This document shows, one piece after another, positions 25,401 to 36,952 of a stretch of 64,000 nucleotides of DNA. Position 1 is the stretch's first letter. Each line of letters begins with the position of its first letter. The stretch spans positions 806,001 through 870,000 of the forward strand of contig CAKJVC010000012.1 of the NCBI GenBank assembly GCA_918026815.1, read 5' to 3'. The notes beneath the pieces were generated by a model, which was not told the DNA's origin, did no database searches, and was given only the letters and a program-made list of their open reading frames with translations. Made by a program: the position numbers and the translations under genes. This stretch comes from Chalara sp. BL73. Taxonomy: Eukaryota; Ascomycota; Leotiomycetes; Helotiales.

Positions 25401-26385
25401 ATCAGATATTCGCCGCTGCACCTCCAATTTTGACTCGTCGATGATTTTGTGCAATCGGTATATTCCTGGCTTCTTGGCTATGTAAGAAATCACTGCAAGA
25501 GTATGCTCTTTGTCTTCGTATCTGCGCTTCCTCTCCTTGCTCGATAGCACAATAGTCTCATTTGTGTTTGTATCAAAATCAAATCTCAGCAATTCCACGT
25601 GGATTGGAGATGTCTGATTAAAACGGATGGGAATAGAGACAGATGGATGAGTGCTATCAATGCAGAAAGGTGAGGCTTCGGGATTCATAGTTGCGGTACT
25701 GAGGAGCAATTAGCATATGTATCAATATTGAGGATTTTTAACACTTGCCCCTCTGGTAATATATTGATAATCTGCTTGCCCATGATTAGGGAAGAGTTAT
25801 GCAGAATACGTGCTGGCCGCACACTGTTTTCCAAGACCGACAGTTCCCTATCGAAGAGGGTTTTGGTAAAGAAAAGTAGCCAGCCTTCGATTGGTAGCTA
25901 TGGCCATATCAGCGAGCGTTCTCGAGCGTTGAAACTCAAGCGAGACTTACGGGCACTCTAAACATTAACATGCCAGTCAAAATAGCATGACAGCAGAATA
26001 TCACGCTGGACATCGCGCTGGTCCATTCCAGCCATGGTATCTGGAGCTGAGGCAAGCCATACGTATATATGGCGAAGATGCAGTTCCACTTCAGGAAGAG
26101 TCCCATAGACGTTGTGTCGTCCTCCACCAATTTCCACCAGTCGTACAGACACCATACTAGGAGTATGGCATAGGCCGAAGTCGCATAGAGCCGCTGTGTA
26201 GGATGCGACACCAGATTGTCTGGTATTAGTGAATCTGAGGATGACGTTGCTAACGAAGCAGCAGGCAGGGTGGGCAAGGGTGATCGCGTTTTAGAGGAGG
26301 GTGGAGGGCTTGACTGCTGTGCTGGTCTCTGGACACTCCCTGGTGTCGTAGGGTACGACGACCGCAGACGAGGTGTGCCGTTCAT
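22484..26385 (-). CDS. POM152: Nucleoporin Pom152 (pore membrane glycoprotein)
   Basis: Transmembrane ring nucleoporin. Exons 26385-25951, 25897-25749, 25698-23645 and 23595-22484; 1249 residues, normal for the family. The N-terminus is Ser/Pro-rich and cytoplasmic-type. Hydrophobic segments follow (TSAYAILLVWCLYDWW, WNCIFAIYTYGLP, MSSVIFCCHAILTGMLMF). The remainder is a lumenal array of Ig-like repeats, each marked by a G-x-x-P-F/Y-x-x-x-Y signature (for example GTPPFVVRYE, GTAPFEIFYN, GTPPFEFTYT); I count at least eight. The second intron appears to be a GC-AG intron (GG|GCAAGT ... CTCAG), the only solution that keeps the frame into TATMNPEASPFCID. Confidence 0.93.
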
Positions 26386-27093
26386 GGCATACTCTGGGGA
26401 AGAAAATACGGATCTAGGATGGTGATGGGTGTTGCGCCGAGTTTGTGAGGAAAATACGGTGAAGCTGGGTAGGATTCAGGGGCAGCTCGAGGGCGCGAAT
26501 ACGCAGGATTTGCTCTTATCAATGTCGGAGATGGCTGTTGATCCTGTATTATTCTTCTTCTCTTTTTCCTTTTAGGTAGGGACCGCGTTGTGAAGTTGAC
26601 GCGCTGATTTTCTTGGGCTTGGCACAGCCTAGGGCAACCAACCTTGCTTGGATATTCTGTTGAATTATTGTGAAGCGCAACTAAAACTAGGTATTCAGCT
26701 TTGTGCCTCGTCAAACGGCAAAATGTACAAAAATTGATTTAAGAATGTCCCTCCCACATACATGTAAGGTACCTGTACAATCTTCATACTCCTCCCCTTC
26801 TTTATCAATCCACTTCATACATGCAGTTTGAGCAAACATTATTTTCACTCTTTGCCCCAGATTCTGCGGCTCTGCTCCTGGGATGCAATACATTACCAAC
26901 CACATAAGGCCTAACTAGTGTCTGATATATTCACCACCCTGAAATTGACCTCCATTGCTCTCCGCTTCCAATCACATGGCTTGACTCCATACCGCCTCTT
27001 TATTGCCATGAATGCTCTAAGGGACTGTATGCTGATTTCTATATGCACGCTTTCACATGGGCTTGACATCCTTCGACAATTCCGAAAGTCAAA
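26386..27093. promoter_or_regulatory. Divergent POM152/UCH intergenic promoter region
   Basis: About 0.7 kb between head-to-head start codons. A 110-codon minus-strand ORF (26714-26382) is probably chance sequence in the POM152 5' leader: it has no domain and its upstream part lacks splice support. No clear TATA box seen. Confidence 0.4.
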
Positions 27094-28840
27094 ATGGAAA
27101 TGTCTATAGAAGAACAGCTGGCGTTAAGTTCATCAGATCCAAGAAGATCATCCAGGGCAAAACTATCACCGAGCACACGGAGCAATAGCTTAGACACATC
27201 CCCACAAAGCTCTCCAGCTGCCAAATCGTCACAAGATACGAGCGTTACTCGGGATGGCACCAGTGATAGCGTCATAGATTCAATCCCAAGCAAGAGAGCA
27301 GGCCTGAGGAAGAGAAAGCACGCTTCTTCCATATCCAATGACCCTATACCGAAGGCGATGAAGGCGTTATCAGACGAGGAGCGTGAGAGCTGGCAAGGAT
27401 GGGTTGAGCTTGAGTCAAATCCTGTAGGTTCGAGATGGCACTATGCCAAAAGTCAAAGCTAATAAAAGTTTAGGAATTATTCAACTATATCTTACGTCAA
27501 TATGGAGTTCAAAATGTCAAGATACGTGAAGTATATGGTCTTGACGATGAAGCCCTTTCATTCCTTCCGTAAGACCTTCTCCCTTCTACTTTAATCATTT
27601 CTAATTCCAGTACAAGTCAACCTGTGTATGGACTCATATTTCTCTTCCGGTATCGAGATGAAGATCAAGAACTTGAGACAGAGGACATTCCGCGATGTCC
27701 AGGCCATGTCTGGTTTGCTAACCAGGTAGTTTGAGACAGGCTCTGTAGAGGAACGAATGAACATGATGTTGACGGTTTATAGACTATCAACAATGCGTGC
27801 GCTACAATCGCCCTGCTTAACATCGTCATGAACGTTCCAGCTCTTGACATAGGCGATGCGCTGAGATGCTTCAAGGAAGAGACTCAAGAGTTAAGACCTC
27901 CCTATCGAGGACAGAGACTTGGCCAAAATAAATTTATCCGCAACATCCATAATTCATTTGCAAGGTATGTCTTGGGTATCAGCTGGAGCCATAACATTTG
28001 TTCTCATGCTAATGTGATTTGTTCAGAAGGATGGATATGCTAAATTCAGACCTAGCCCTTGAGAATGAGCTGGACAAGTGGAAGAAGGCCCAGAAGGCTC
28101 CAAATTCTAAGCGGAAGAAGTCCACAAGTGCTAAAAAGAAAAATAGAGTTGAAGAGCAGTCAGGATATCATTTTATCGCATATGTGCCAATCAGTGGCAC
28201 AGTCTGGCGGCTAGATGGGCTGCAGTGGGCACCAGTTGCTGTTGGTAAGTCGATATGCCCTTTATTGTATGAAATGCTGACTTGGCGAGGGGAATACAAA
28301 ACCAACTGGGTATCTGTTGCAAGAGACCATATCTCCGCGCATATATCTCAGTATGCCGATGATGATGTTAACTACAACCTGCTATCACTCTGCAGAAGCC
28401 CGCTGTGCATAATCCCAGAAAAATTGGCCCAGAACACAAAATCACTTATCAGCATTGAGGATGCGCTCTCAGCTAGTAACCCTGCTTGGAGAGAATTCAT
28501 GGACATAAATGAACTCGCCACCTTGAAACCCGAGCCCGAACCGAACTTTGGAATGACACAAGAAATGATCGACCAAGCAGTCATATCAGATTCAGCACGG
28601 CGCCAGATCAACAGTCCAGATCCGTTCGATCTCATAGAGTACTGTAGGAGGTTGATTCAGGAGCAGCAGCGTTTACAATTGGAATTCGTGGAGGAGGCAG
28701 CTCACATTGATCAAGAGGATGCGTTAGCCGCACGACGGAAGCATGATCACACTCCAGCTATCTACAACTCTATCAAGGAACTCGCTGGAAAAGGCGTTCT
28801 TAGCAAAATCATGCGGGATGTACAGGAGGGCAACTGTTGA
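27094..28840 (+). CDS. UCH37/BAP1-type ubiquitin C-terminal hydrolase
   Basis: Cysteine deubiquitinase of family C12. Exons 27094-27423, 27474-27568, 27611-27725, 27783-27964, 28027-28244 and 28290-28840; 496 residues. The first 85 residues are a disordered Ser-rich extension. The catalytic domain opens with GWVELESNPELFNYIL, the oxyanion Gln and nucleophile lie in QTINNACATIALL, and the His and Asp in GYHFIAYVPISG and WRLDGL. A Lys-rich crossover loop (KRKKSTSAKKKNR) precedes the His. The C-terminal helical region (ELAGKGVLSKIMRDV) fits the ULD-type tail that docks UCH37 to proteasome or chromatin partners. The last intron is 45 bp, a multiple of three with no stop, so retention would be silent for frame. 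Confidence 0.9.
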
Positions 28841-29183
28841 AGAACCCTAAATCTGAATTTGCCAGGCATAGCCAGGGAGAGGCCGAGGTAGTAATCAATT
28901 TAATCTGCAGAACACATCTACGAGACATAAACGGTATAGCTGTGGAGGCATTGCCAGTTAATCATCCCTAAGAATCATATGTTATAGCCTCACAAAGCCA
29001 TCTCATCCCAAATTATATGGGCAAAACTGCATAGAAAGGTTCATTGAGCTGGAACATGAAGAAAACCAAGTTGAATGCCATATTCTGCTATCATATATGG
29101 CAGGGGATGCAGATTAATAATCAGCAGGATGAGCTACTTCTTATTGCTGTAAATATAAAATGACCATGATATACACAATCCTT
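28841..29183. other. Short convergent intergenic gap
   Basis: 343 bp between the 3' ends of the deubiquitinase and F-box genes. Nothing beyond 3' UTR-like sequence is visible. Confidence 0.5.
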
Positions 29184-31150
29184 TCAATCTTCAGGAAACT
29201 CATCCCGTATGTTGGAAACAAAAGTCTTACTCTCGCTGTCCCAACGCTTAAAGAAGCGTCCTGCTAACCCCATCAAGGACGTAGGCTCATCCGGCGTGAT
29301 GATTTCTATATTGTCCTCAGCCACATAGCGGATACTTGTATCTTCGACACTAGATGTTCTGTTGGTAAGTCTTGCATATGGCAGCGGTGCTGCTAGTACT
29401 CACAGCGCATGGTAAAAGCTTTGGTTTCGGCCACGTGATAAGGTATCTATGTTATTGTGTGCCATCCAATCCGAGTTCATCCCGCATTCGATGTCCCACC
29501 CAGTAATCACGGCCGTGTAGTTGTATCGCCTGTGTCGAAACACCTGACCTACCCTATATCTTACCCGATCGCGAGCCGATGGGCTATCTCGTGGTTTCAG
29601 TTGTTTAGATGTTTGGTCTGCAGCACGAACCACCCTTAGAGCTTCATGCAACTCCCAGTGCTGCCCATTAGATGGGTTGTTGAACAGTGGACGTACGTGC
29701 TTTTCGATCAGCGAAGCATCCATTGGAAATAATCTCTCGAATCTCTCCAATATCAATGGAACAAATTGCTGCTGATTGTGACCGTCACTCCTGGCTGTTG
29801 GACTAGATAACATAAAATTTGCCCAAAGGGCCGAGTAAAATGCATTATCCATGTCAGCGAAAGGGTTTCCATAGAGACGGATGCTGGGGTGACCTGTATT
29901 CAGTGTATCTCCACCTTGACCTCTGAACTCGTGTACTGTCGCTAAGATATTTCTTGACGTACGCAATATCAGACTAGGGATGGTCGAGTCTGATAAGAAG
30001 CGATCGAAGTCCCTTTGCTCAATTCCCCACCCAGAGAGCATCTCACGAAGATTGCTTATGGGTACCTCGACCTCTGATCGATATGGATCTAAGTACATGG
30101 GTGACATATCATCTCCTTTACCATCGAGGGGTTCCGAAGGTTTAGGGTACACCATAGCGTGCATATGGTTGGGAATTCCACAACACCGCGCATCTAGTCC
30201 AACCCTACACGCCACAACACAGAAGATCGCGACTGAGATAAGAGGCAGTGCGGGATGTGACGGATCCTGGAGAGCTATTCCAATGTAATTATTTTGTAAG
30301 TCTCTATACGCTAGCTCTGAATCGATACCGACCAAATTGTGTGCTCGCAGAAAAGAGACCACTGCAAGAGCCTTCCGACGTGGAGTAAGCTGGTCGAGGC
30401 CAGGATATTCCATCCTAAGGCTGGCGACAAGTCCGTCAAAGATTTCGGCGATCTACAATAAAATCAGCAAATGGGTCAGTCGGTCGTCTCATTCTTCACT
30501 GACCTCTAAAAGATCTCCATGTTGGTCGTGGAGGACGAATAAGTCGAAAGATCCCAGCGCCATCTCTATAGGTACAGACTCCCCATGTGCAAGCCTAGAC
30601 CATTCAGCCAAGGCTTTGGACCTGTGTACATAGTCCAGTACCGCCGTAGCATAATATCTTGGAAGTAGTTAGAAACCGCTATATAATCATGAACAGAGAT
30701 TTACCTTCTCGAAAGAACATCATCAGCCTGATCACTAGTTCTGCAATGTCGCAAGAGGGTATCCTTCGCATCGTATCCAAATTTACCAATTGAGTCAAAC
30801 TTCTTTATTCGGTCTATCTGCCCTTTCAAAATACTATCCAAATGTGCAGTAGTCTGCCTATCAACCAAGCTTCGATGTCGGTAGAGATTCTTCCAATCCA
30901 CATCGCTGACACTACCTAGGAACTTCTGTTTTATGCGGTGCTTCAAATCCCAATAATTGTAGTCTAGCTTGCATAAGCTCCGCCATAGTAATGGCTCGTT
31001 TGCCAATCTATTGAATCTTTTGCAGACGCGCTGGACGCCTAGAATAATGTCCTGAGCCGAGATGTAGGAGAGAACATGCTGAAGTACTTCGTCTGGGAGT
31101 GCTTGTATGGGACTTGCGATAGCCTTGGTATTGTGGTTGTGGCGAGCCAT
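29184..31150 (-). CDS. F-box protein with SirB1/transglutaminase-like and YccV-like domains (FBXO21-like)
   Basis: Probable SCF ubiquitin-ligase substrate adaptor. Exons 31150-30705, 30657-30504, 30452-29404 and 29358-29184; 607 residues. Order seen: F-box (IQALPDEVLQHVLSYISAQD ... PLLWRSLC) at about residues 15-60; a helical linker; a SirB1/transglutaminase-like core (LISVAIFCVVACRVGLDARC with NHMHAMVYP); then a YccV-like beta domain near the C-terminus (YRVGQVFRHRRYNYTAVITG ... VEDTSIRYVAEDNIE). This order matches human FBXO21 and its fungal relatives. The last exon, too short to be obvious, restores the YVAEDNI strand. Substrate unknown. Confidence 0.85.
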
Positions 31151-31826
31151 GCTGGTGTTGTTGCCTGGCAGCTTACGCTATTGCCTTACAAAAATATCGC
31201 AATACGTAGTAAGGTATCCGGTGGTCTCAAGAACGGCTCCAACTCAATGTCATGACTGTCGCCTTAGTTAATGAAGAAGGGGGTGTGGTTTGGTAGAGGT
31301 ACCGTCCTAAGGCGATGATGTACCACTGGTCTCTCCATTGGACGATATTTAGTCTCCCCGCGCTCCCCCACTTTCGCTTGAAATGCAGTCTAGCCCTTCC
31401 CAGTAGCTTCTTTATTTATACAATGTAATCACAGAGTTTGGGCCGGATAAAATCACCAGCCTTAAGCTCATACCTCATAGATGTGTATGCTCTGAATTGA
31501 ATTATATGAGACCATCCTAATTGTCACAGAAGGGCTCGTATGTCTTCTGGGTCAATCACATAATATCCCTTACAAGCAAAGCATCAAAGCAGTGTCCAGA
31601 TGTAGATAAGCATCACTCTTTGCGTGGAAATAGTGGCCTTCTCAGTCAAGGCCTGAGACCAACCAAGCCAATGAGAGCGTATTGGGAAAGAATTTATCGC
31701 TTTCTGATACGCTATTTCCAGGGTATCATGATGACTATACAAAACTGATCTTCAGGAGTACCCATCTCTAAGTGCTTGAGAAGTCGAAATGCCAACAACC
31801 GATGGCGGGCCATAAAATGGCGAAAT
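31151..31826. other. Intergenic between two minus-strand genes
   Basis: Promoter of the F-box gene and 3' side of the SPX-RING gene. Short ORFs only; nothing recognised. Confidence 0.45.
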
Positions 31827-34065
31827 TCACATTATGTTGCACCTTTGCTCTGACGGGTGCTTGTAAAGGACACCAAATTGTTCTCGACCTGCAGCTGTCT
31901 CGAGCTCAATCTGTTTCTGCCTAACTTCCTTCGGAAAGTATTTTCTAAGATACTTCGATAGCCTTTAAGTGTCAGAATTCATCATCTCCTCTTAATGGGT
32001 GCTGGGCCTCTGGGATGCTTACTCTTCATCAATACTATCAGTATCGGCATCCAGAATAACGTTCTCTCGACAGAGAGGGCAGAACTTTTTTCGCTGGCGC
32101 TGCATTGCTACAGTGCAGCCAATGCAGAAGAGATGTTGGCATTTCATCTTTATCGGCCGCCAAACTACGGAAAGACAGATGGGGCACAGGAAGTCGTCAA
32201 GTTGTGGAGTGATTTTAATGAGATCTTGTGTTATTCGCGAGCACACTGCTTTCGCGATAGAAGATGAGATTATTGGGTGCCGTTGAATAAACTTCGGGAA
32301 GGTCTTCCTTGCTCCAAGAAGCGTCCTTTTATCAAACTCTTGAAATATGTTAGGGCCAGTATCCGGTGGCAAGAGAAAGATTCTTTAATATGCGGCGAGC
32401 TTACTTTTTAGAATCTTGCCAATTGCTTGCTGGTTCATTTCCTGGTATTTTAGGTTCTGCCAGAGAGTTACATTAATGTCAAGAAACCTGTTCAACGCCT
32501 CCCGACTGACAGATAGTTTGAATGAGCCTGGAGCAATAATTACTATCCATACATGACGACCTGGGATCCAGGTTGGCAGTGTCGCTTTCAGAAGCGATAT
32601 CTCCGCGAGTTAATTTCTACTTACCTGTTAGTCCCCTACGATGGACTTCTTCCTGAAACCACTCTAATTGACGTTTCGCTACAGTGCCTGAAATTTTCAA
32701 GAGTTAGCATTTACTATGCCAGACAATCACATGGTACGAGGCTCTGGCCATCAAGTTTTACCACCGTAGACATTAATATTACATCGTGATACTGCACGCT
32801 AGTGGTTCTTTGGTGGCTTTCCTCAATCGGCAATCACGACTTCACACACGAAGGGAGGATCTTACTATTGCGTCGACCATGGTCTAGCTCCTTGGTCGAA
32901 AAAAAGACGCCTGCCTGTAGATAGATATCAAATAATTCCCGCCAGCGATTCATATCGGTCGTTTTGTACCTCGAAGGCCTGGTCAAGCTGATGACTTGTT
33001 GCGAAAGTTCGGCAATTTTGTCCACGAGGGCCTTTTCCGTATTTTCTTGGACTAGATCTAGGTGTTTAACATCAACCTGTTGAAGATTAGTGAGAGGAGC
33101 TGATGCATCTAGGTATATCATTGAATCATGACAGGAGGCAAATCTGATGAATAGATCAGAGCCAGCTTTCAACGTACCTTGACAAGCGTGAAGAATTCAG
33201 CATCGAGAGTCAGAGGGATCTCAACCCGGCGAAACTTCATATCGCCCTTTACGTTTGAACCCTTTGTCGCAGTTCCATTGTGCCTATCATGAATCAGTAT
33301 ACATATGTGTATTCTCTTATTTTTTTTTAAGTACAATTAATAGTGCAGAACACGTTCAGAAAACTATGACCGCCGTGCGCCGCCTTGCCTGTAAAGCAGT
33401 GTTTGAATATTGGAGAAAACATTACGAAACGAGGCATGCATATACCACGTGGAGCGAGACCAGCAAAAGAACATTATATTCTTGCGTCTTTTTGAGCGGA
33501 CCAGGAATGAGAAAAGAATATAACGGGGTATAGTATGGTTCCCAAATTTAACAATTCACAGGATGAGGATCTAGAGGCGTTGGGCCACATGATACACCTT
33601 TTAAACAACCGAAAGGGTGGAAACTTGAACTAATGGATTGTGAAAACAGTAACATGACTTACTGACTGGTTACTTTGGCTTCCAAATCAGAACTTTCTTT
33701 TGGCGAACATTCAGAATCTGATGAATAAAGTGACAACACGGTCCGAGATGGCGTAGATTCAGTATCATGCAGGCTCTCGAAGAGAAGCGTAAGTCTTGGG
33801 CGAGGCCGTTTCCGGTCACCTAGGAGGAAAAATTAACCGTCTAGCTAGGAAGGCTACATTTGAGGCTTGGGCTAAATCTACCTTGGAAGTCATATTCAAA
33901 AGCCCCTTCTTCCAGTTTGGAAAAGTCCACGTTGTTTTCTTCCAGCTCCTTTTGCACTTTTTTGATAGATTTCTTGAGCTGTTTGTAAGGGAAAGCGGAT
34001 GCCACCCAGTGCTCAGGAAAACCCTCGCGCAGCAATGCTGACTGGAACTCGTGCGCAAACTTCAT
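31827..34065 (-). CDS. SPX-RING E3 ubiquitin ligase (Pqr1/NLA type)
   Basis: Eight exons: 34065-33882, 33819-33663, 33283-33178, 33076-32866, 32687-32625, 32527-32405, 32338-32023 and 31962-31827; 431 residues, all phases consistent. The N-terminal SPX segment (MKFAHEFQSALLREGFPEHW, YKQLKKSIKKVQKELEEN) continues through a variable loop to SRYKTTDMNRWRELFDIYLQ and TLWQNLKYQEMNQQAIGKIL. A C3HC4 RING finger follows (CPICLSVVWRPIKMKCQHLF, CIGC, CPLC), then a Lys/Glu-rich tail with YFPKEVRQKQIE. SPX domains sense inositol pyrophosphates, and the fission-yeast and plant relatives act in phosphate homeostasis; the same role here is inference. The second intron (379 bp) is unusually long for this region and might hide a further small exon in the SPX loop. 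Confidence 0.85.
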
Positions 34066-34919
34066 AGTTGCTTTACTGAGTAATCTTTGAGCACAAAGAG
34101 CGAATCAACTAAGCAGATAGAGTCGCAAAAGGTTGAGAGGCCGATAGCTCGCCAGTAAAATAAATCCCTTGACGTCACGGGTCATATGTCAAGAACCACA
34201 GACAGCCCACCAAGCAGGAGTACTCTAGAAGCCGTCAGACATGATGCTGTAAGTTACAAATTGTTCTCATGTTTGTAGCTTGAAACTGCGGCGCTATGAA
34301 GGTTGATGGAAGTTAAAGTGAGAATCGAAGTCAAGCTAGAGGCCGCATCCGCAGCGGGTGACTGGAACACACTAAAATGTTGAATAATGACGAATGAGTC
34401 TCTTCCTCACTACATAATAAAAGCTAGCCAGCCAGGCTCGAGTCAGGTAATCACAGGAAAGTTAACTATGACAACGCAGTAGCTGCCATGTGCCCATTCT
34501 TGTATAGACCTTTGGACTCCTGCTTGCGCCCGTGGAGAGTAATACGGTTTGATGGTGAGTTTAGGCGGGTATAGCGGTACAACGATAGCAGTACAACGAT
34601 AGCAGTTCTAGTAAACAATGGGGGTGGGAAAGGTGAAAGAGTTGAGGCTAACACAAAAGGCAAAAACTAGGCTCTGTATAGTTACCGTCGATTAAAGTTA
34701 TGCTTGGCCCCAACCCAAAGCCCAAAAGCCTAGAGGAAATCTTCCAAGAATGCGGTTGTGACCCCTCCAGCCTTCCAGCCCCTCATAAGGCTGTATTTCA
34801 AATCTGACTGGCTACCAGACTGAGAGGCTGGCCATTGATTTCCAAATAATTTACATTGCCACATCCGTACAATCTTCCACCCTTACATTCTACAACCTTA
34901 TGCTTGCAATACAAGAATC
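34066..34919. promoter_or_regulatory. Divergent SPX-RING/JJJ1 intergenic region
   Basis: About 0.85 kb between head-to-head genes. It contains a short direct duplication near 34570-34605 (CGGTACAACGATAGCAGT followed by a second TACAACGATAGCAGT). No gene seen. Confidence 0.45.
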
Positions 34920-36658
34920 ATGGGTGCCGAACAGTCGTCGCCTCGCGATGATGCTAGTGGGCATACAAATGCCCTTCCTAAGAAAACCGACTATTACGAG
35001 CTTCTGGGAATAGAACGCTCCGCGACGGAGGATGAGTGAGTATATCTTCTTGAATGCGCTCCTAATACAAGCCAAGCTAACCTTGCTGTAGAATAAAAAG
35101 AGCTTACAGAAGGAGAGCTCTGGAACTTCATCCCGACCGAAACTTTGGCGACGTCGAGAATGCCACCCGCAAATTTGCCGAACTTCAGGCTGCCCACGAA
35201 GTACTTTCAGATCCGCAAGAGAGGGCTTGGTATGACTCTCATCGCGATGATATCTTAGAAGGAAATGACGGGACATCGAAGGCGGACAGCAACGAAGATA
35301 CCTCACGCTTCACGAGTACCAAAGATATCATAGCTCTCATCAGCAGATTCGGACCTACCGTTCCATTTACAGATACTCCAAATGGGTTCTACGGGATGTT
35401 GAGAAAGACATTCCAAACGCTAGCAGAGGAAGAATATAATGTATGCAGTTACAACAACACTCAACCTCTAGACTATCCCGATTTCGGTACTTCAACCGAT
35501 GACTACGAACAGGTGGTTAGGCCGTTCTACAGGGTGTGGAGTGGATTTTCTACCAAAAAGACCTATTCGTGGCGGGATCAATACAAGACCTCCGATGGCC
35601 CAGACAGGACAATTCGCCGCCTTATCGAGAAGGAAAATAAGAAACGCCGCGATGAAGGCATTAGACAATTCAACGATGCTGTCACGGCGCTGGTGGCTTT
35701 CGCTCGAAAAAGAGATCCAAGATATCTACGAAACTTAAAAACGGACGAGGAGCGGCAAAAGATTTTGCGCGATGCTGCAGCAGCTCAAGCCGCGCGATCC
35801 AGAGCTGCATATCAAGCAAAATTAAATCAGCACGTTGTTCCAGAGTGGGCAAAGTCTACCAAACCACCAGAGGAGGCAACCTTCAGCGAGTCCGAAGAGT
35901 CCGAAGCGGAGCATATCGAATGCGTCGCTTGTGCAAAAATATTCAAGAGCGAAAAGCAATATGAGGCTCATGAGAGAAGCAAGAAGCATATCAAAACCGT
36001 AAACAATCTGAAAAGGGAAATGTACAAAGAGAACAAGCGTTTAGGACTTGATAGTGCATATGATAATAAGAACGGTATTCCCGCGAAGGATATCGAAAGC
36101 TTAGAATTAGAAGGCGAGGCCACGGATACCAATAATGAGGATGGGGTAACAGATAGAGAAGAGGATCGCAAGAGTGAGCACAACCCGCAAACCCTAGAGA
36201 CAAGCAGTGGGAAAATTGAGGAGCTTGGGGACAGCGATGCTGAGACTTCATATATGGGAAGCGAGTATGCATCACGAGAAGAGGTAGAGCAACGTCTTGT
36301 AAACTCTCTGAACGGAGTAGCAACTGTTCCGATGACCTCCACAGACGGGAACGACTCTGCTTCCATATCAACCCTGAGTGATACAGATTCGGTCAAACCA
36401 AAACTTGGAAAAGCAAAGCTGAAGAAGGCAAAGAAGGCAAAGAAGGCGGCTGCTCGACAAGCACTGGATGCTACTAATAATCAAGAGGTAAGCTCGGGCC
36501 TAAAAACAGCGGTATATTTCTTTGACACTTTGTAGTTCGCATGCACAGGTTGCAACACTAGCTTCACCTCCAAAAACAAACTTTTCGACCACTTGAAAAG
36601 AATGCCAAGCCATGCCAAACCAGTAGTCAAGGGCAAGGGCAAGGATAAAAATCGATAA
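34920..36658 (+). CDS. JJJ1: DnaJ-family co-chaperone Jjj1 with two C2H2 zinc fingers
   Basis: J-protein that works with Hsp70 in late cytoplasmic 60S ribosome maturation (family knowledge). Exons 34920-35035, 35092-36487 and 36536-36658; 544 residues. The J domain starts [20 protein letters not shown] and contains the HPDRN tripeptide site; intron 1 falls inside it. A DUF-like middle region ([28 protein letters not shown]) precedes a Lys/Arg-rich coiled segment. The first C2H2 finger is [21 protein letters not shown] and the second, in the last exon, is [20 protein letters not shown]. The acidic stretch between them and the basic C-terminus (KGKGKDKNR) are as expected for Jjj1. Confidence 0.92.
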
Positions 36659-36952
36659 AAGTAAGGAGTATAAGACGGTCTAGGGATTCATGCTACTTGT
36701 ATATGATAAATGTGCTTTGCGGCGTTAGATAGCTCGATTCATAAAGGCATAGCGAGGCGCTTGGGGATATCATTGATGATAAAAGTTAGTCAGAAGTTCA
36801 CCTATATGCCATGCTCCTTGGACGAATAATTATATATCTCTCCCATGTAAACTTTGCCGATGTCATGAGACCAGCACAGCACTGATTCTGTCTAATGTCA
36901 AGCCTTTCTGCCTTATCCAGACGCCAAACCCTGATAATTCCATCTAATTCCG

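Noticed and set aside
26382..26714. 110-codon minus-strand ORF upstream of POM152
   Set aside because: No family features; likely 5' leader sequence in the divergent promoter.
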